64,000 bases of DNA from assembly GCA_963665085.2 (NCBI GenBank), contig CAXXXS010000001.1, forward strand, positions 2,232,001-2,296,000, written 5' to 3'. Position 1 is the first letter of the stretch, and every line of letters begins with the position of its first letter. Shown one piece after another: positions 1 through 7,630 of the stretch. This DNA is from G963665085 sp963665085. Its GTDB lineage: Bacteria > Bacteroidota > Bacteroidia > Bacteroidales > JAAAOM01. The translations under genes were made by a program, and so were the position numbers. Below the pieces are notes generated by a model, which did not search any database, was not told the origin of the DNA, and saw nothing but the letters and a program-made list of their open reading frames with translations.

Positions 1-405
1 AGTAATGATGAAATTATAAACCAGGTTTTTGAGTTTCCAAATTGGATTAAAGCACTTTTTAAGCTTCGTAATTTCCTGGTAAAACCTTTTGGACTAGATA
101 CAGAAAAAGAAATTGGGAAGCCTTCGAATTTTTATGCTGTTGGCGAAAAAGCAATTTTTTTCAAAGTTATAGACAGAAATGAAAACGAAATATTAATCGG
201 AGAAACAGACAGTCATCTGAAGGCATACCTGTCGATTATGCAGGTTGAGAAACCAACTTACAAAATAGTTTATATAACTACTGTAGTCAGATTTAGTCAT
301 ATAGGAGGACGATTGTATTTTATTCCTGTAAAACCTTTTCATATTATCATCATAAAAAACATGCTAAAAAAATTACATAAAACACTTCAAAATGAATACA
401 AATAA
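1..405 (+). CDS. DUF2867-like protein, 3' part only
   Basis: The reading frame is open from the first base and ends with TAA at 403-405, giving 134 residues with the N-terminus outside the window. The translated fragment carries FKVIDRNENEILIGETDSH and a C-terminal block VRFSHIGGRLYFIPVKPFH, which resembles the DUF2867 family of small single-domain proteins of unknown biochemical role. No catalytic residues are assigned. The last codons overlap the start of the following membrane-protein gene by 14 bases, so the two are probably cotranscribed and translationally coupled. Family assignment is from recognition of the C-terminal pattern and is moderately sure; function is unknown. Confidence 0.6.
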   Translation, partial: SNDEIINQVFEFPNWIKALFKLRNFLVKPFGLDTEKEIGKPSNFYAVGEKAIFFKVIDRNENEILIGETDSHLKAYLSIMQVEKPTYKIVYITTVVRFSHIGGRLYFIPVKPFHIIIIKNMLKKLHKTLQNEYK

Positions 406-751
406 AATCATCAAAATATACCGAATTACTTCATACCTATTGATGTTGGGAGTTATACATTCTGCACTAACACCATTATTTTTTCAATCCTTTTTTTCTG
501 TTGAAGCACTTTGGTTCTTTGGCACAGGATTATCCCTGGTTTTTCTGGGTATGTTAAATATTGCATGTAGCAGGCTACAAAACAATTGGTTTTTTAAAAT
601 CACTTTAGCTGGAAATATCATTGGTTGTATATTTTCTATTATTGTGACTTTTGTATTAAAAGAACCTCAGGCATATATAAGTACGCTATTTCATTTTTTT
701 GTTCTTTTTACTTGTTTTGCAAATTTCAGAGTAACAAAAATAATAGAGTAA
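392..751 (+). CDS. small four-helix integral membrane protein, unknown function
   Basis: This 119-residue protein is almost entirely hydrophobic. Segments around residues 12-30, 38-58, 66-86 and 92-110 look like four transmembrane helices joined by short polar loops, with a basic N-terminus (MNTNKIIKIYR) that would stay in the cytoplasm. The ATG lies inside the last codons of the DUF2867-like gene, so coupling with that gene is likely. I do not recognise a family, and no charged residues inside the helices suggest a transport mechanism. It could be a partner or modulator of its neighbour, but that is inference from overlap only. Confidence 0.6.
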   Translation: MNTNKIIKIYRITSYLLMLGVIHSALTPLFFQSFFSVEALWFFGTGLSLVFLGMLNIACSRLQNNWFFKITLAGNIIGCIFSIIVTFVLKEPQAYISTLFHFFVLFTCFANFRVTKIIE

Positions 752-837
752 AAAACTAAATATAATTTCAAATGTAACTTTAACTTTATCGGTAACAGTT
801 ATAATTTAAAATTCATCGTTTATATCGAAAAAAATAA

Positions 838-1839
838 ATGAAAAACTCATTAAAAATATTAATTCACAGCATTTTTTGGATTGTTTTTGTGAGTTATAAC
901 ATTTCATTTACATATTCAGAAAGAGCTTACCCACTCGCAAATTATCGCCTAATTCATTTAATCATAAACACGATTTGGGCCATAACGATATTTTACTTTT
1001 TTTACTTTCATTCAATTAAATATTTTGAAAAAGGAAAACTTACAAAATACCTTCTCTTTTCTATCATATCGAGTATTATAATTACATTTCTGTTTTTCCC
1101 GATTCATAAATTAATAAATCCTTCGTTTGATTTTTATAATCTCAGATATCTAATCCCGCCTATGGTAGGTTCATTTATAATTGCCCAATGTGGCAGCCTT
1201 GTTAAAGGATTTGAGAACTGGGTGAACGATATAAAACACAAAGCAGAGCTGGAGAATCAAAATCTAAAAAACGAACTTGACTTATTAAAATCACAGATTA
1301 ATCCTCATTTTCTTTTTAACACGATAAATAACATAGATACATTAATTCGAAAAGCCCCTGATGAAGCATCAAATTCTCTAATCGCTCTTTCTGACATGCT
1401 ACGATATATGATATATGAAACAAACAACCAGGTAGTGCCATTGGATAAAGAACTGGAATACATTCAAAATTTTATACGACTGCAAAAACATCGATATTCA
1501 AAGCCTGATTTTCTAAAGATCGATTTACCAGGAGATTGTCAAGGTTTACAAATAGCACCATTATTACTTTTACCTTTTATTGAGAATGCTTTTAAATTCG
1601 TTGCTACAGATGTTCAGTATCCTGCGATAGAACTTACTATTTCCTGTAATGAAAATCTTCTGATGTTCTCATGTAAAAATTATTTCAACTCATTTACAAC
1701 CTCTACAACTCATACCGGAGGTGTCGGTCTTGAAAATGTTAAACGCAGATTGGAACTCATCTATAAAGATAGGTACACATTAAACATTTCTAAAAACAAT
1801 GGTATTTTTCATGTTGAACTTAACCTGGAACTAGCATGA
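838..1839 (+). CDS. LytS-type sensor histidine kinase
   Basis: Sensor kinase of the LytS/YehU (His_kinase) family, which phosphorylates a LytTR response regulator. The N-terminal ~125 residues form four hydrophobic helices, followed by a short coiled stretch (residues about 130-150) leading into the phosphoacceptor motif QINPHFLFNTINN, with the histidine near residue 157. The ATP-binding half shows PFIENAFKF (N box) and GGVGLENVKRRLELIY (G box), as is usual for this family, which lacks classical HisKA dimerisation sequences. The final codon overlaps the start of the regulator gene in an ATGA, so kinase and regulator form one operon. No extracellular sensing domain is visible, so the signal is probably sensed in or near the membrane. 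The stimulus is unknown. Confidence 0.9.
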   Translation: MKNSLKILIHSIFWIVFVSYNISFTYSERAYPLANYRLIHLIINTIWAITIFYFFYFHSIKYFEKGKLTKYLLFSIISSIIITFLFFPIHKLINPSFDFYNLRYLIPPMVGSFIIAQCGSLVKGFENWVNDIKHKAELENQNLKNELDLLKSQINPHFLFNTINNIDTLIRKAPDEASNSLIALSDMLRYMIYETNNQVVPLDKELEYIQNFIRLQKHRYSKPDFLKIDLPGDCQGLQIAPLLLLPFIENAFKFVATDVQYPAIELTISCNENLLMFSCKNYFNSFTTSTTHTGGVGLENVKRRLELIYKDRYTLNISKNNGIFHVELNLELA

Positions 1840-2534
1840 GTTTATCTTGTATTATTATCGAAGACGAACCCTTAGCAATTGAAAAGCTGGAAGATTTCAT
1901 TAATAAAACCCCTACCCTTGAATTACATTCCAGTTTTAATAGTGCAATCGAGGGAATGCAATTTATCCAAAATAAAAAAATTGATATTATATTTTTGGAT
2001 ATTGAGATGGAGCACTTAAACGGCATTCAGTTTTTAGAAAGTATTCAACAGAAACCTTATGTAATTATTACTTCTGCTTATTCCCAATATGCATTAAAAG
2101 GTTACGAACTTAATGTGTTTGACTACCTCTTAAAACCTTACGGATACGATCGGTTTCTAAAAGCAATAAATAAGGTTGTTAGTGACATAGAACAGAAACA
2201 AAATACAGAGGACAAAGAAAAAACACACATTTTTGTTAAAACGGAATACCGTCTCGAAAATATATGCATAAATGACATTCTTTATGTTGAAGGAATGAAA
2301 GAATATCTGCGAATTGTTTTGCCCAATAAAAAAATAATGACAAAAACCGGGTTCAAACAACTCATAGATCAGTTGCCTTCAAAACAATTTGTGCAGGTTC
2401 ATAAATCATGGTTGGTAAACATAATAAAAATAGAATCCATCGAGCGTCACCGCATTAAAATAGTAGAAACATTAATACCAATCGGAGAAAAATATAAAGA
2501 CGAATTTTACGATAAAATAAAATCCGGATGGTAG
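1836..2534 (+). CDS. LytTR-family response regulator
   Basis: Cognate partner of the preceding kinase. Residues 1-120 are a receiver domain, with acidic residues in IIIEDEPLA, the phosphoacceptor Asp in FLDIEMEHLNG (about residue 55), the Thr/Ser position in ITSAYSQYA and the Lys in YLLKPYGYDRF. Residues about 135-232 are a LytTR DNA-binding domain (FVKTEYRLENICINDILYVEG, then KSWLVNI). The length of 232 residues is normal for the family. Start and upstream stop share ATGA. Such pairs usually regulate a few linked or surface-related genes; no repeated LytTR-type direct repeat is obvious upstream of this pair, so the target is not clear. Confidence 0.92.
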   Translation: MSLSCIIIEDEPLAIEKLEDFINKTPTLELHSSFNSAIEGMQFIQNKKIDIIFLDIEMEHLNGIQFLESIQQKPYVIITSAYSQYALKGYELNVFDYLLKPYGYDRFLKAINKVVSDIEQKQNTEDKEKTHIFVKTEYRLENICINDILYVEGMKEYLRIVLPNKKIMTKTGFKQLIDQLPSKQFVQVHKSWLVNIIKIESIERHRIKIVETLIPIGEKYKDEFYDKIKSGW

Positions 2535-2626
2535 AATTAACTTCAAAAAAACTTCTGTTTTTTCTCAAAAAATTTCAAGACAGATTGGAAAATTAACAAG
2601 GCTACATTGCTTAATCAGAGGAAGGA

Positions 2627-2659
2627 AAGTCACCCTCTCAGGGGGATTTAGGGGGGCTT
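2627..2659. repeat. dispersed palindromic repeat, copy 1
   Basis: The core CCCTCTCAGGGGGATTTAGGGGGG follows the plan A-AGTC-(C-rich)-TCAG-(G-rich)-ATTTAGG-(G-rich). It matches, in the same or opposite orientation, the elements at 10161-10193 and 60297-60326, with arms changed in a compensating way. It lies between the LytTR regulator and the convergent Nudix gene, where it could also act as a bidirectional transcription terminator. Confidence 0.6.
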
Positions 2660-2710
2660 TAAAAAAAACAATATGTTACAAACAATTATTGACTCTTTTT
2701 AATCAATTTC

Positions 2711-3475
2711 CTAGAATCCAAATTTTGTTTCTTCTGTAAGAAACCGCTGATAAACTTCCTGGTTAAAACGATATAAATATGCCGGTCTGCCTTTTGTGTC
2801 TTTCTGTTCATCGCCCTGTTCAATTATTCCAAGGCTTAACATTTTTCTACGAAATGTTCCCCGGTCAATCTCCCGGTTAAGGATTACTTCAAACAATCCT
2901 CTTAATTCATTAAGCGTAAAATATTCGGGCAACAGTTTTGATGCGATTGGAAGATTTAACAATTCCTGCTTCATCTTTTTTAGTGTCTCCTCAACAATAG
3001 AAGCATGATCAAATATCATCCTTTCAATATTTCTAGTATCTAACCATCTAACTTCCGGGTAGTTTCCGGGATTTGAAATTTTTGTTGATGAATATAATAC
3101 CACCCCATAATAGGTAACACTAATAAATCGTTGAAAGATCCAATCAAAAGCCTCTTGGTTATCTTTTGTTCTTCCAGGATGATTTTTGGGGTATTGAACC
3201 CTTTCAACATCACCAAAAGTTTTTATTTGTGTAAGAAAGACATTCTCAATACCTTTTCTTTTTAGGTTACGATAAGCTGCATCATCCAGGCTTTCACCTT
3301 TTTTTACATATCCGCCAGGGATAGACAAAAAACTCTTCTCATTTCTTCTTGAAACCAAAACTTTTAAACTAGGGTGATCATAGGCAAACACGACACAATT
3401 TATCGATACATGCGGCAAAAATGAATCAATTCCTTTTCTGGTTAAATAATCAATTAGTGATTCGCGATCAGGCAT
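2711..3475 (-). CDS. Nudix-domain/winged-helix transcriptional regulator (NrtR/AraR-like)
   Basis: Residues about 20-160 have the Nudix fold (SINCVVFAYDHPSLKVLVSRRNEKSFLSIPGG) and residues about 175-254 form a winged-helix DNA-binding domain ending in GRPAYLYRF. This two-domain layout is that of NrtR-family repressors, whose Nudix half binds a sugar- or nucleotide-type effector. The Nudix box is degenerate: after GGYVKKGES the usual REUxEE stretch reads RNLKRKG, so both the RE glutamate and the metal-binding EE pair are lost. It should sense rather than hydrolyse. The gene is divergent from the sugar isomerase/oxidoreductase pair at 3781-6291, and an inverted repeat lies between them, so local regulation of that pair and of itself is likely but not shown. 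Confidence 0.85.
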   Translation of the reverse strand: MPDRESLIDYLTRKGIDSFLPHVSINCVVFAYDHPSLKVLVSRRNEKSFLSIPGGYVKKGESLDDAAYRNLKRKGIENVFLTQIKTFGDVERVQYPKNHPGRTKDNQEAFDWIFQRFISVTYYGVVLYSSTKISNPGNYPEVRWLDTRNIERMIFDHASIVEETLKKMKQELLNLPIASKLLPEYFTLNELRGLFEVILNREIDRGTFRRKMLSLGIIEQGDEQKDTKGRPAYLYRFNQEVYQRFLTEETKFGF

Positions 3476-3494
3476 TGTAATTTCCTGTTAAATT

Positions 3495-3542
3495 TTTCCA
3501 CTAAAGTATAAAAATTTAAGGCATATTGCCTCTTAGTGGAAA
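3495..3542. promoter_or_regulatory. inverted repeat, candidate operator of the Nudix-type regulator
   Basis: TTTCCACTAA (3495-3504) and its exact reverse complement TTAGTGGAAA (3533-3542) lie 20 bp upstream of the regulator's ATG in the divergent intergenic region. A second small palindrome, GGCATATTGCC, sits between the arms. The arms are 38 bp apart centre to centre. The location suits autorepression and control of the divergent operon; binding is inferred. Confidence 0.45.
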
Positions 3543-3780
3543 TTTTCGTTATATTTACCCGGTATTTTTATTTACAACTAACTTAGTAGAATGTCTCGAA
3601 GAATAATTATAGCTAAATCCTCATTCATAATCAGGTTACATATAGAATCTCGCCATAAATTCTTATCCTGCCGAATAAAAGAAAAGTTCGTAATTGTTTT
3701 TTTACACTCAATAAATTATAGGTAAATAAATATTATAACAATTCAATTATCATCAACTAGAATACTAAAAAACAAAAAAA

Positions 3781-4821
3781 ATGAGAAAACTTGTTTATCT
3801 GAGTATCGCATTGGTTCTACCATTATGCTTTGCATGTAAAACAAATTCTTCTGAAACAAAAACGACAGAAGAAAAAGTTGAAAAAAAACAACTGGGTATC
3901 GCAACATATTCAGTTAAAGGATTATCATCCGATGTAGAAGGTTCTTTGCAAGCACTTGCTGATGACGGCTACACTGTAATGGAAATGTCTAATTACAATG
4001 CAGCAGAAAGAACTGTTGAAGGTATGCAACCTGCAGAATACGCAGCCCTTGCAGAAAAATACGGCCTAGACATTATCTCAAGCCATGCCCGCGGTAAATT
4101 CGACGCAAAAGACGTTGAAGGTACATTAGGAGAGTGGGGTAAAATATTTGATGACCACCAGGCAATGGGCGTTAAATATGTTATTTTCCCTATGAATATA
4201 TGGTCTGGTCCTGATGCACTTGATGCAGAATGTGATTTATTAAATAAAATCGGAGAGGAAGCTAACAAACGCAACATCAAATTTGGTTATCATAACCACA
4301 GTTTCGAATTTGTTAAAGTTCCTGATACTGATATCCTTTACGAAGATTATTTAATTACTCATACTGATGCTGACAAAGTAATTTTTCAAATGGATGTATA
4401 CTGGATTACTGTAGGTGGCCAGGATCCTGTTGCATACTTACAAAAGTATCCAGATCGCATCAAACTTTTACACATCAAAGATGATTATGTAATTGGAGCA
4501 AGCGGAAAAATTGATTACGAAGCAATATTTAATCAATTTTATGCAAATGGAAATAGTGATTGGTTTGTTGAAATGGAATCTAAACCAGCTCCTGAAGATA
4601 TGGGAAAACCAAGTCCATTTATGAAAATTATGGCTGATTTCCAAGCACAAGGTGGTCCATCATCAGGAAAAACAATGGCTGATTTAATGCCTCAAAGAGG
4701 CGGCGGCGGAACACCTCCACCACCTCCAGCTCCAGAAGAAATAGCAGAACAACTTTCTGTTTCTTTAGAAGGTATTAAAGAAAGTGCAGACTATCTAAAA
4801 AATGCAGCTTTTGTAAAATAG
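3781..4821 (+). CDS. lipoprotein with sugar phosphate isomerase/epimerase (AP endonuclease 2) TIM-barrel domain
   Basis: A type II signal peptide ends at LPLCFAC (Cys about residue 19), so the protein should be a periplasmic lipoprotein. Residues about 37-275 have the xylose-isomerase-like TIM barrel: GIATYSVKGL, IISSHARG, YVIFPMNIW, FGYHNHSFEF (metal-binding His/Glu), FQMDVYWITVGG, RIKLLHIKDD and WFVEMESK, so the metal site looks intact. The reaction is probably isomerisation, epimerisation or lyase chemistry on a sugar or keto-sugar, but the substrate cannot be read from sequence. An unusual glycine/proline insertion (GGGGTPPPPPAP) follows the barrel at about residues 304-316. The Tat-exported oxidoreductase gene follows 60 bases downstream, and the pair probably acts on the same periplasmic sugar. 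Confidence 0.88.
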   Translation: MRKLVYLSIALVLPLCFACKTNSSETKTTEEKVEKKQLGIATYSVKGLSSDVEGSLQALADDGYTVMEMSNYNAAERTVEGMQPAEYAALAEKYGLDIISSHARGKFDAKDVEGTLGEWGKIFDDHQAMGVKYVIFPMNIWSGPDALDAECDLLNKIGEEANKRNIKFGYHNHSFEFVKVPDTDILYEDYLITHTDADKVIFQMDVYWITVGGQDPVAYLQKYPDRIKLLHIKDDYVIGASGKIDYEAIFNQFYANGNSDWFVEMESKPAPEDMGKPSPFMKIMADFQAQGGPSSGKTMADLMPQRGGGGTPPPPPAPEEIAEQLSVSLEGIKESADYLKNAAFVK

Positions 4822-4881
4822 GCCAGCATTAAACTATATTATTTTTTAAACACACAATTAATTAACACTCATAACATTCAT

Positions 4882-6291
4882 ATGAAAAATACAGAAAAAA
4901 AAGGTCTGGGAAGACGTGATTTCCTGGGCTTATCAGCTTTGGGATTAACTGGACTAACTATTCTTCCTAGTTATACCATTAATGGAGTACGTGTTGCTCC
5001 TAGTGACCGTGTTGTAATGGGTTTCATTGGAGCAGGTCAACAAGGATTAAATGATTTTAGAGGATTCGCTGGAATACAAGGTCTTGAAATAGCTGCTGTT
5101 TGTGATGTTGATAGCATGAAACAAGTACGTTTCAAGAATCTTGTTAACGATTGGCAAAAAACAAAAGGTAAGCCTCAACGTTGCGATATGTACGAGCGTT
5201 ACGAAGAAATTTTGGAGCGTACTGATATTGACGCTGTTGAAATCGTAACTCCAGACCATTGGCACGCTCTACAAACTATCCACGCTTGTAAGGCAGGAAA
5301 AGATGTATACGTACAAAAACCTCTTTCATTTACCATCCAGGAAGCTCTTAAGATGAAAGATGTTGCAGAAAAAACAAAAAGAGTAGTACAGGTAGGTAGC
5401 CAGCAACGTTCAAGTGCTGAATTCCAAAAAGCAATTGAACTAGTTCAAAATGGTTCTATCGGCCATATCGAAAAAATTTATGCTAAAGTAGGTGATCCTC
5501 CAACTCCCCTTTCTCTTCCAGAAATGCCAGTTCCTGAGAATTTAAACTGGAACCTTTGGATGGGTCCTTTAAATGACAGTAAAATTCATTATCATTCAGA
5601 CTTATGCCCTCCTATTAGCCTCGATCCTCCTCAAAACGAACAATTATGGGGTGCTTGGCGCTGGTACCTGGAAACAGGTAACGGTTTTACCGCTGACTGG
5701 GGTGCACACATGTTTGATATAGCCCAGGCTGCTATTGGTATGGACGGTTCTGGACCTTGCGAAGTTATTCCAAAAGGATATAACGGACAGGAATACCTTA
5801 CTTTTAAATATAAGACTGGTGTTGTTATGACAGAACAACCTTATCTTGATGATATGCCTGCTGCACAAGGTATCAAATTCATCGGAACAGATGGTTGGAT
5901 CGAAGTTGCACGCGGATACATCGCTTGCTCGAAGCCAAAATTAATCCCTAAAGAAATAGCTGGTACTCGTCCTCGTAAAATGACTGACGAAGAAAGGGCT
6001 AAAATGTGGGAAGAAATGCAAAAAGCTGCCAAAGAAGGAGGCGGAAATGCATACGAACAAAAATCTGAACACATGGAGAACTTTATCGATTGTATTAAAA
6101 CACGTAAAGATCCTGCAGCCCCTATTCAAGTAGGTGCTAGTACAGCTATTGCTTGTTGTTTAGGTAACATGGCAACAGAACTTAAAAGACCTGTTAAATG
6201 GAACCCTGCTACTAATCATTTCATTGATGATAAAGAAGCATGCAGCCACAGGTTAATGAATTATGAATACAGAGGTAGTTACAAACTTTAA
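4882..6291 (+). CDS. Gfo/Idh/MocA family oxidoreductase with Tat signal
   Basis: The N-terminus has a twin-arginine signal (GRRDFLGLSALGLTGLTILP), which implies export after folding with its nicotinamide cofactor. The Rossmann fold follows (VVMGFIGAGQQGLNDF, then EIAAVCDVD). The EIVTPDHWHALQT and YVQKPLSF segments carry the conserved Lys of the EKP-like motif (here QKP), and the substrate-domain block WRWYLETGNGFTADWGAHMFDIAQ carries the D..AHMFD histidine. Length 469 residues is normal for the exported Bacteroidota subgroup. It probably oxidises or reduces a sugar or glycoside, with the isomerase-like lipoprotein immediately upstream. A strong terminator follows. The exact substrate is unknown. 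Confidence 0.9.
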   Translation: MKNTEKKGLGRRDFLGLSALGLTGLTILPSYTINGVRVAPSDRVVMGFIGAGQQGLNDFRGFAGIQGLEIAAVCDVDSMKQVRFKNLVNDWQKTKGKPQRCDMYERYEEILERTDIDAVEIVTPDHWHALQTIHACKAGKDVYVQKPLSFTIQEALKMKDVAEKTKRVVQVGSQQRSSAEFQKAIELVQNGSIGHIEKIYAKVGDPPTPLSLPEMPVPENLNWNLWMGPLNDSKIHYHSDLCPPISLDPPQNEQLWGAWRWYLETGNGFTADWGAHMFDIAQAAIGMDGSGPCEVIPKGYNGQEYLTFKYKTGVVMTEQPYLDDMPAAQGIKFIGTDGWIEVARGYIACSKPKLIPKEIAGTRPRKMTDEERAKMWEEMQKAAKEGGGNAYEQKSEHMENFIDCIKTRKDPAAPIQVGASTAIACCLGNMATELKRPVKWNPATNHFIDDKEACSHRLMNYEYRGSYKL

Positions 6292-6316
6292 TAAGTGAAC
6301 TAAAGTTACTTTCAAT

Positions 6317-6353
6317 AAAAAAGGGCACAAGTTTTATCGCTTGTGCCTTTTTT
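6317..6353 (+). terminator. rho-independent terminator after the oxidoreductase
   Basis: An A-rich arm plus GGGCACAAG (6323-6331) pairs with CTTGTGCCT (6340-6348) across an 8-base loop and is followed by a T-run. The A-run on the left makes it usable in both directions, so it could also serve the convergent small gene at 6390-6848. Confidence 0.85.
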
Positions 6354-6389
6354 GTATCTGCTGTGTTTTTTCTTATTCTTTACTTATTT

Positions 6390-6848
6390 TCATAGAGTTC
6401 TTGCAGCTGTTTTATTTGTTCCAGGTCTCCTTCTGAAGGTTCTTTCTTCTATTTTATATTGCTCCCAATAGTTATCTCCACTATTGCACTCTCCAAGAAA
6501 GTAATATATCAAAGCAATGTCCCAATACCCTGTTGAATATTCCTTGTTTTTGTTTATTGACTTTTTATTAAAATCTATTGCTAAATATGCGTCCTCAACA
6601 TCTTTCGTTTTTCCCCATATCCTATAGTAACAATCTGCAATATCTTTATAATATAAAAATATATTACTTGAAATTGCTGAACTATTTATATTTAATAGTT
6701 TCTCTTTTGTTTGATATACAATATCTATATCAACTTTACCACAGCGAAAAGTTACAATATTGTCTCTAATCGATTTATAATCTGTAGGCTGTTCCTTTAC
6801 ATTAAAATTTATGATAAGCAGCATCATAACATAAAAAAATATTCTCAT
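6390..6848 (-). CDS. small exported protein of unknown function with a probable C-terminal frameshift
   Basis: The protein of 152 residues begins with a short hydrophobic segment (MRIFFYVMMLLIINFNV) and continues with helical, Tyr-rich, TPR-like sequence (DIADCYYRIWGKTKDVEDAYLAIDFN). The last 17 residues (RTFRRRPGTNKTAARTL) are unlike the rest. Removing one A from the AAA tract near 6443-6445 restores a frame reading EEEPSEGDLEQIKQLQELY and ending at TAA 6380-6382, a much more natural acidic, coiled C-terminus. So either the gene has a one-base insertion or the sequence has an error there. No family is recognised. It is convergent with the oxidoreductase and shares its terminator. Confidence 0.5.
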   Translation of the reverse strand: MRIFFYVMMLLIINFNVKEQPTDYKSIRDNIVTFRCGKVDIDIVYQTKEKLLNINSSAISSNIFLYYKDIADCYYRIWGKTKDVEDAYLAIDFNKKSINKNKEYSTGYWDIALIYYFLGECNSGDNYWEQYKIEERTFRRRPGTNKTAARTL

Positions 6849-6919
6849 ATTGTAATGGCTATATTAGTAAATTATTGAATTAACAATCTTAAATCTAACC
6901 AATTAAATTTATCAAAGCA

Positions 6920-7360
6920 ATGATTACAGATATCAAAATTAATAAAGCCTCCCTCACTGATTTGAACAAAATTCTTTTATTACAAAAAGAAGCATATTTA
7001 CAGGAAGCTCGTATTTACAAAAATTATAATATACCACCTTTAACTCAGGATATTGATTCTTTAATAAATGACTGGAAAAATGGAGTTGTATTGAAAGCAG
7101 AAATTAACAAACAAATTGTTGGTTCTGTAAGGGGCGAAATAGTTAATGAAATCTGTAAAATAGGCAAGCTAATGGTAAAACCTGGTTTTCAGGACCAGGG
7201 ATTAGGAAGTCTTTTAATGAAAGAAATTGAAATGCAATTTTCACATTGCTCAACCTTTGAATTATTTACAGGAAATAAAAGTTTAAAAAATTTAGCTTTT
7301 TATCGAAAACTGGGCTACGTAGATTATAAAGAAGAAAAATCGACCAGAATCTTAAATTGA
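6920..7360 (+). CDS. GNAT-family N-acetyltransferase
   Basis: A single GNAT domain fills the 146-residue protein. The acetyl-CoA binding motif A is seen as GKLMVKPGFQDQGLGSLLMKEIE (the Q-x-x-G-x-G-x-L pattern), preceded by the beta strand GSVRGEIVNEICKIGKL and followed by LFTGNKSLKNLAFYRKLGYVDYKEE, a typical C-terminal motif B. The acceptor substrate, a small amine or protein N-terminus, cannot be predicted. The gene stands alone between the convergent small gene and a palindromic repeat. Confidence 0.9.
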   Translation: MITDIKINKASLTDLNKILLLQKEAYLQEARIYKNYNIPPLTQDIDSLINDWKNGVVLKAEINKQIVGSVRGEIVNEICKIGKLMVKPGFQDQGLGSLLMKEIEMQFSHCSTFELFTGNKSLKNLAFYRKLGYVDYKEEKSTRILN

Positions 7361-7422
7361 TTTATTTACAAAAATAACTTAGCAAGAAATTAAAACAAAT
7401 AAAAACCTTTGCGCCCCTTTGT

Positions 7423-7474
7423 GCTCTTCGTGGTTAAAACATTAAACAGCAAAGAATACAAAGAACCACGAAGA
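7423..7474. repeat. dispersed palindromic repeat of the CTTCGTGGTTAAA type, copy 1
   Basis: TCTTCGTGGTT (7425-7435) is the perfect reverse complement of AACCACGAAGA (7464-7474). The same 16-base block GCTCTTCGTGGTTAAA occurs again at 9080-9095, on the other side of the propeller-like gene. A mobile-repeat or terminator role is inferred. Confidence 0.65.
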
Positions 7475-7630
7475 AAATATCTTCATAACGTTAACACACA
7501 AATAATTACTATATTTACGGAGCGAACAATACCAATTGTATTTTAAGTTTTAATAAAAATATGCATACTGGCGTTATCGGCGTTAAACTCATAAAAAATA
7601 TTATATAATCACCATAAAACTACAATTAAT

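Noticed and set aside
7573..7588. GGCGTTATCGGCGTTA tandem repeat upstream of the propeller gene
   Set aside because: Only two seven-base units; no repeat elsewhere was noticed and there is no fixed spacing to a promoter.
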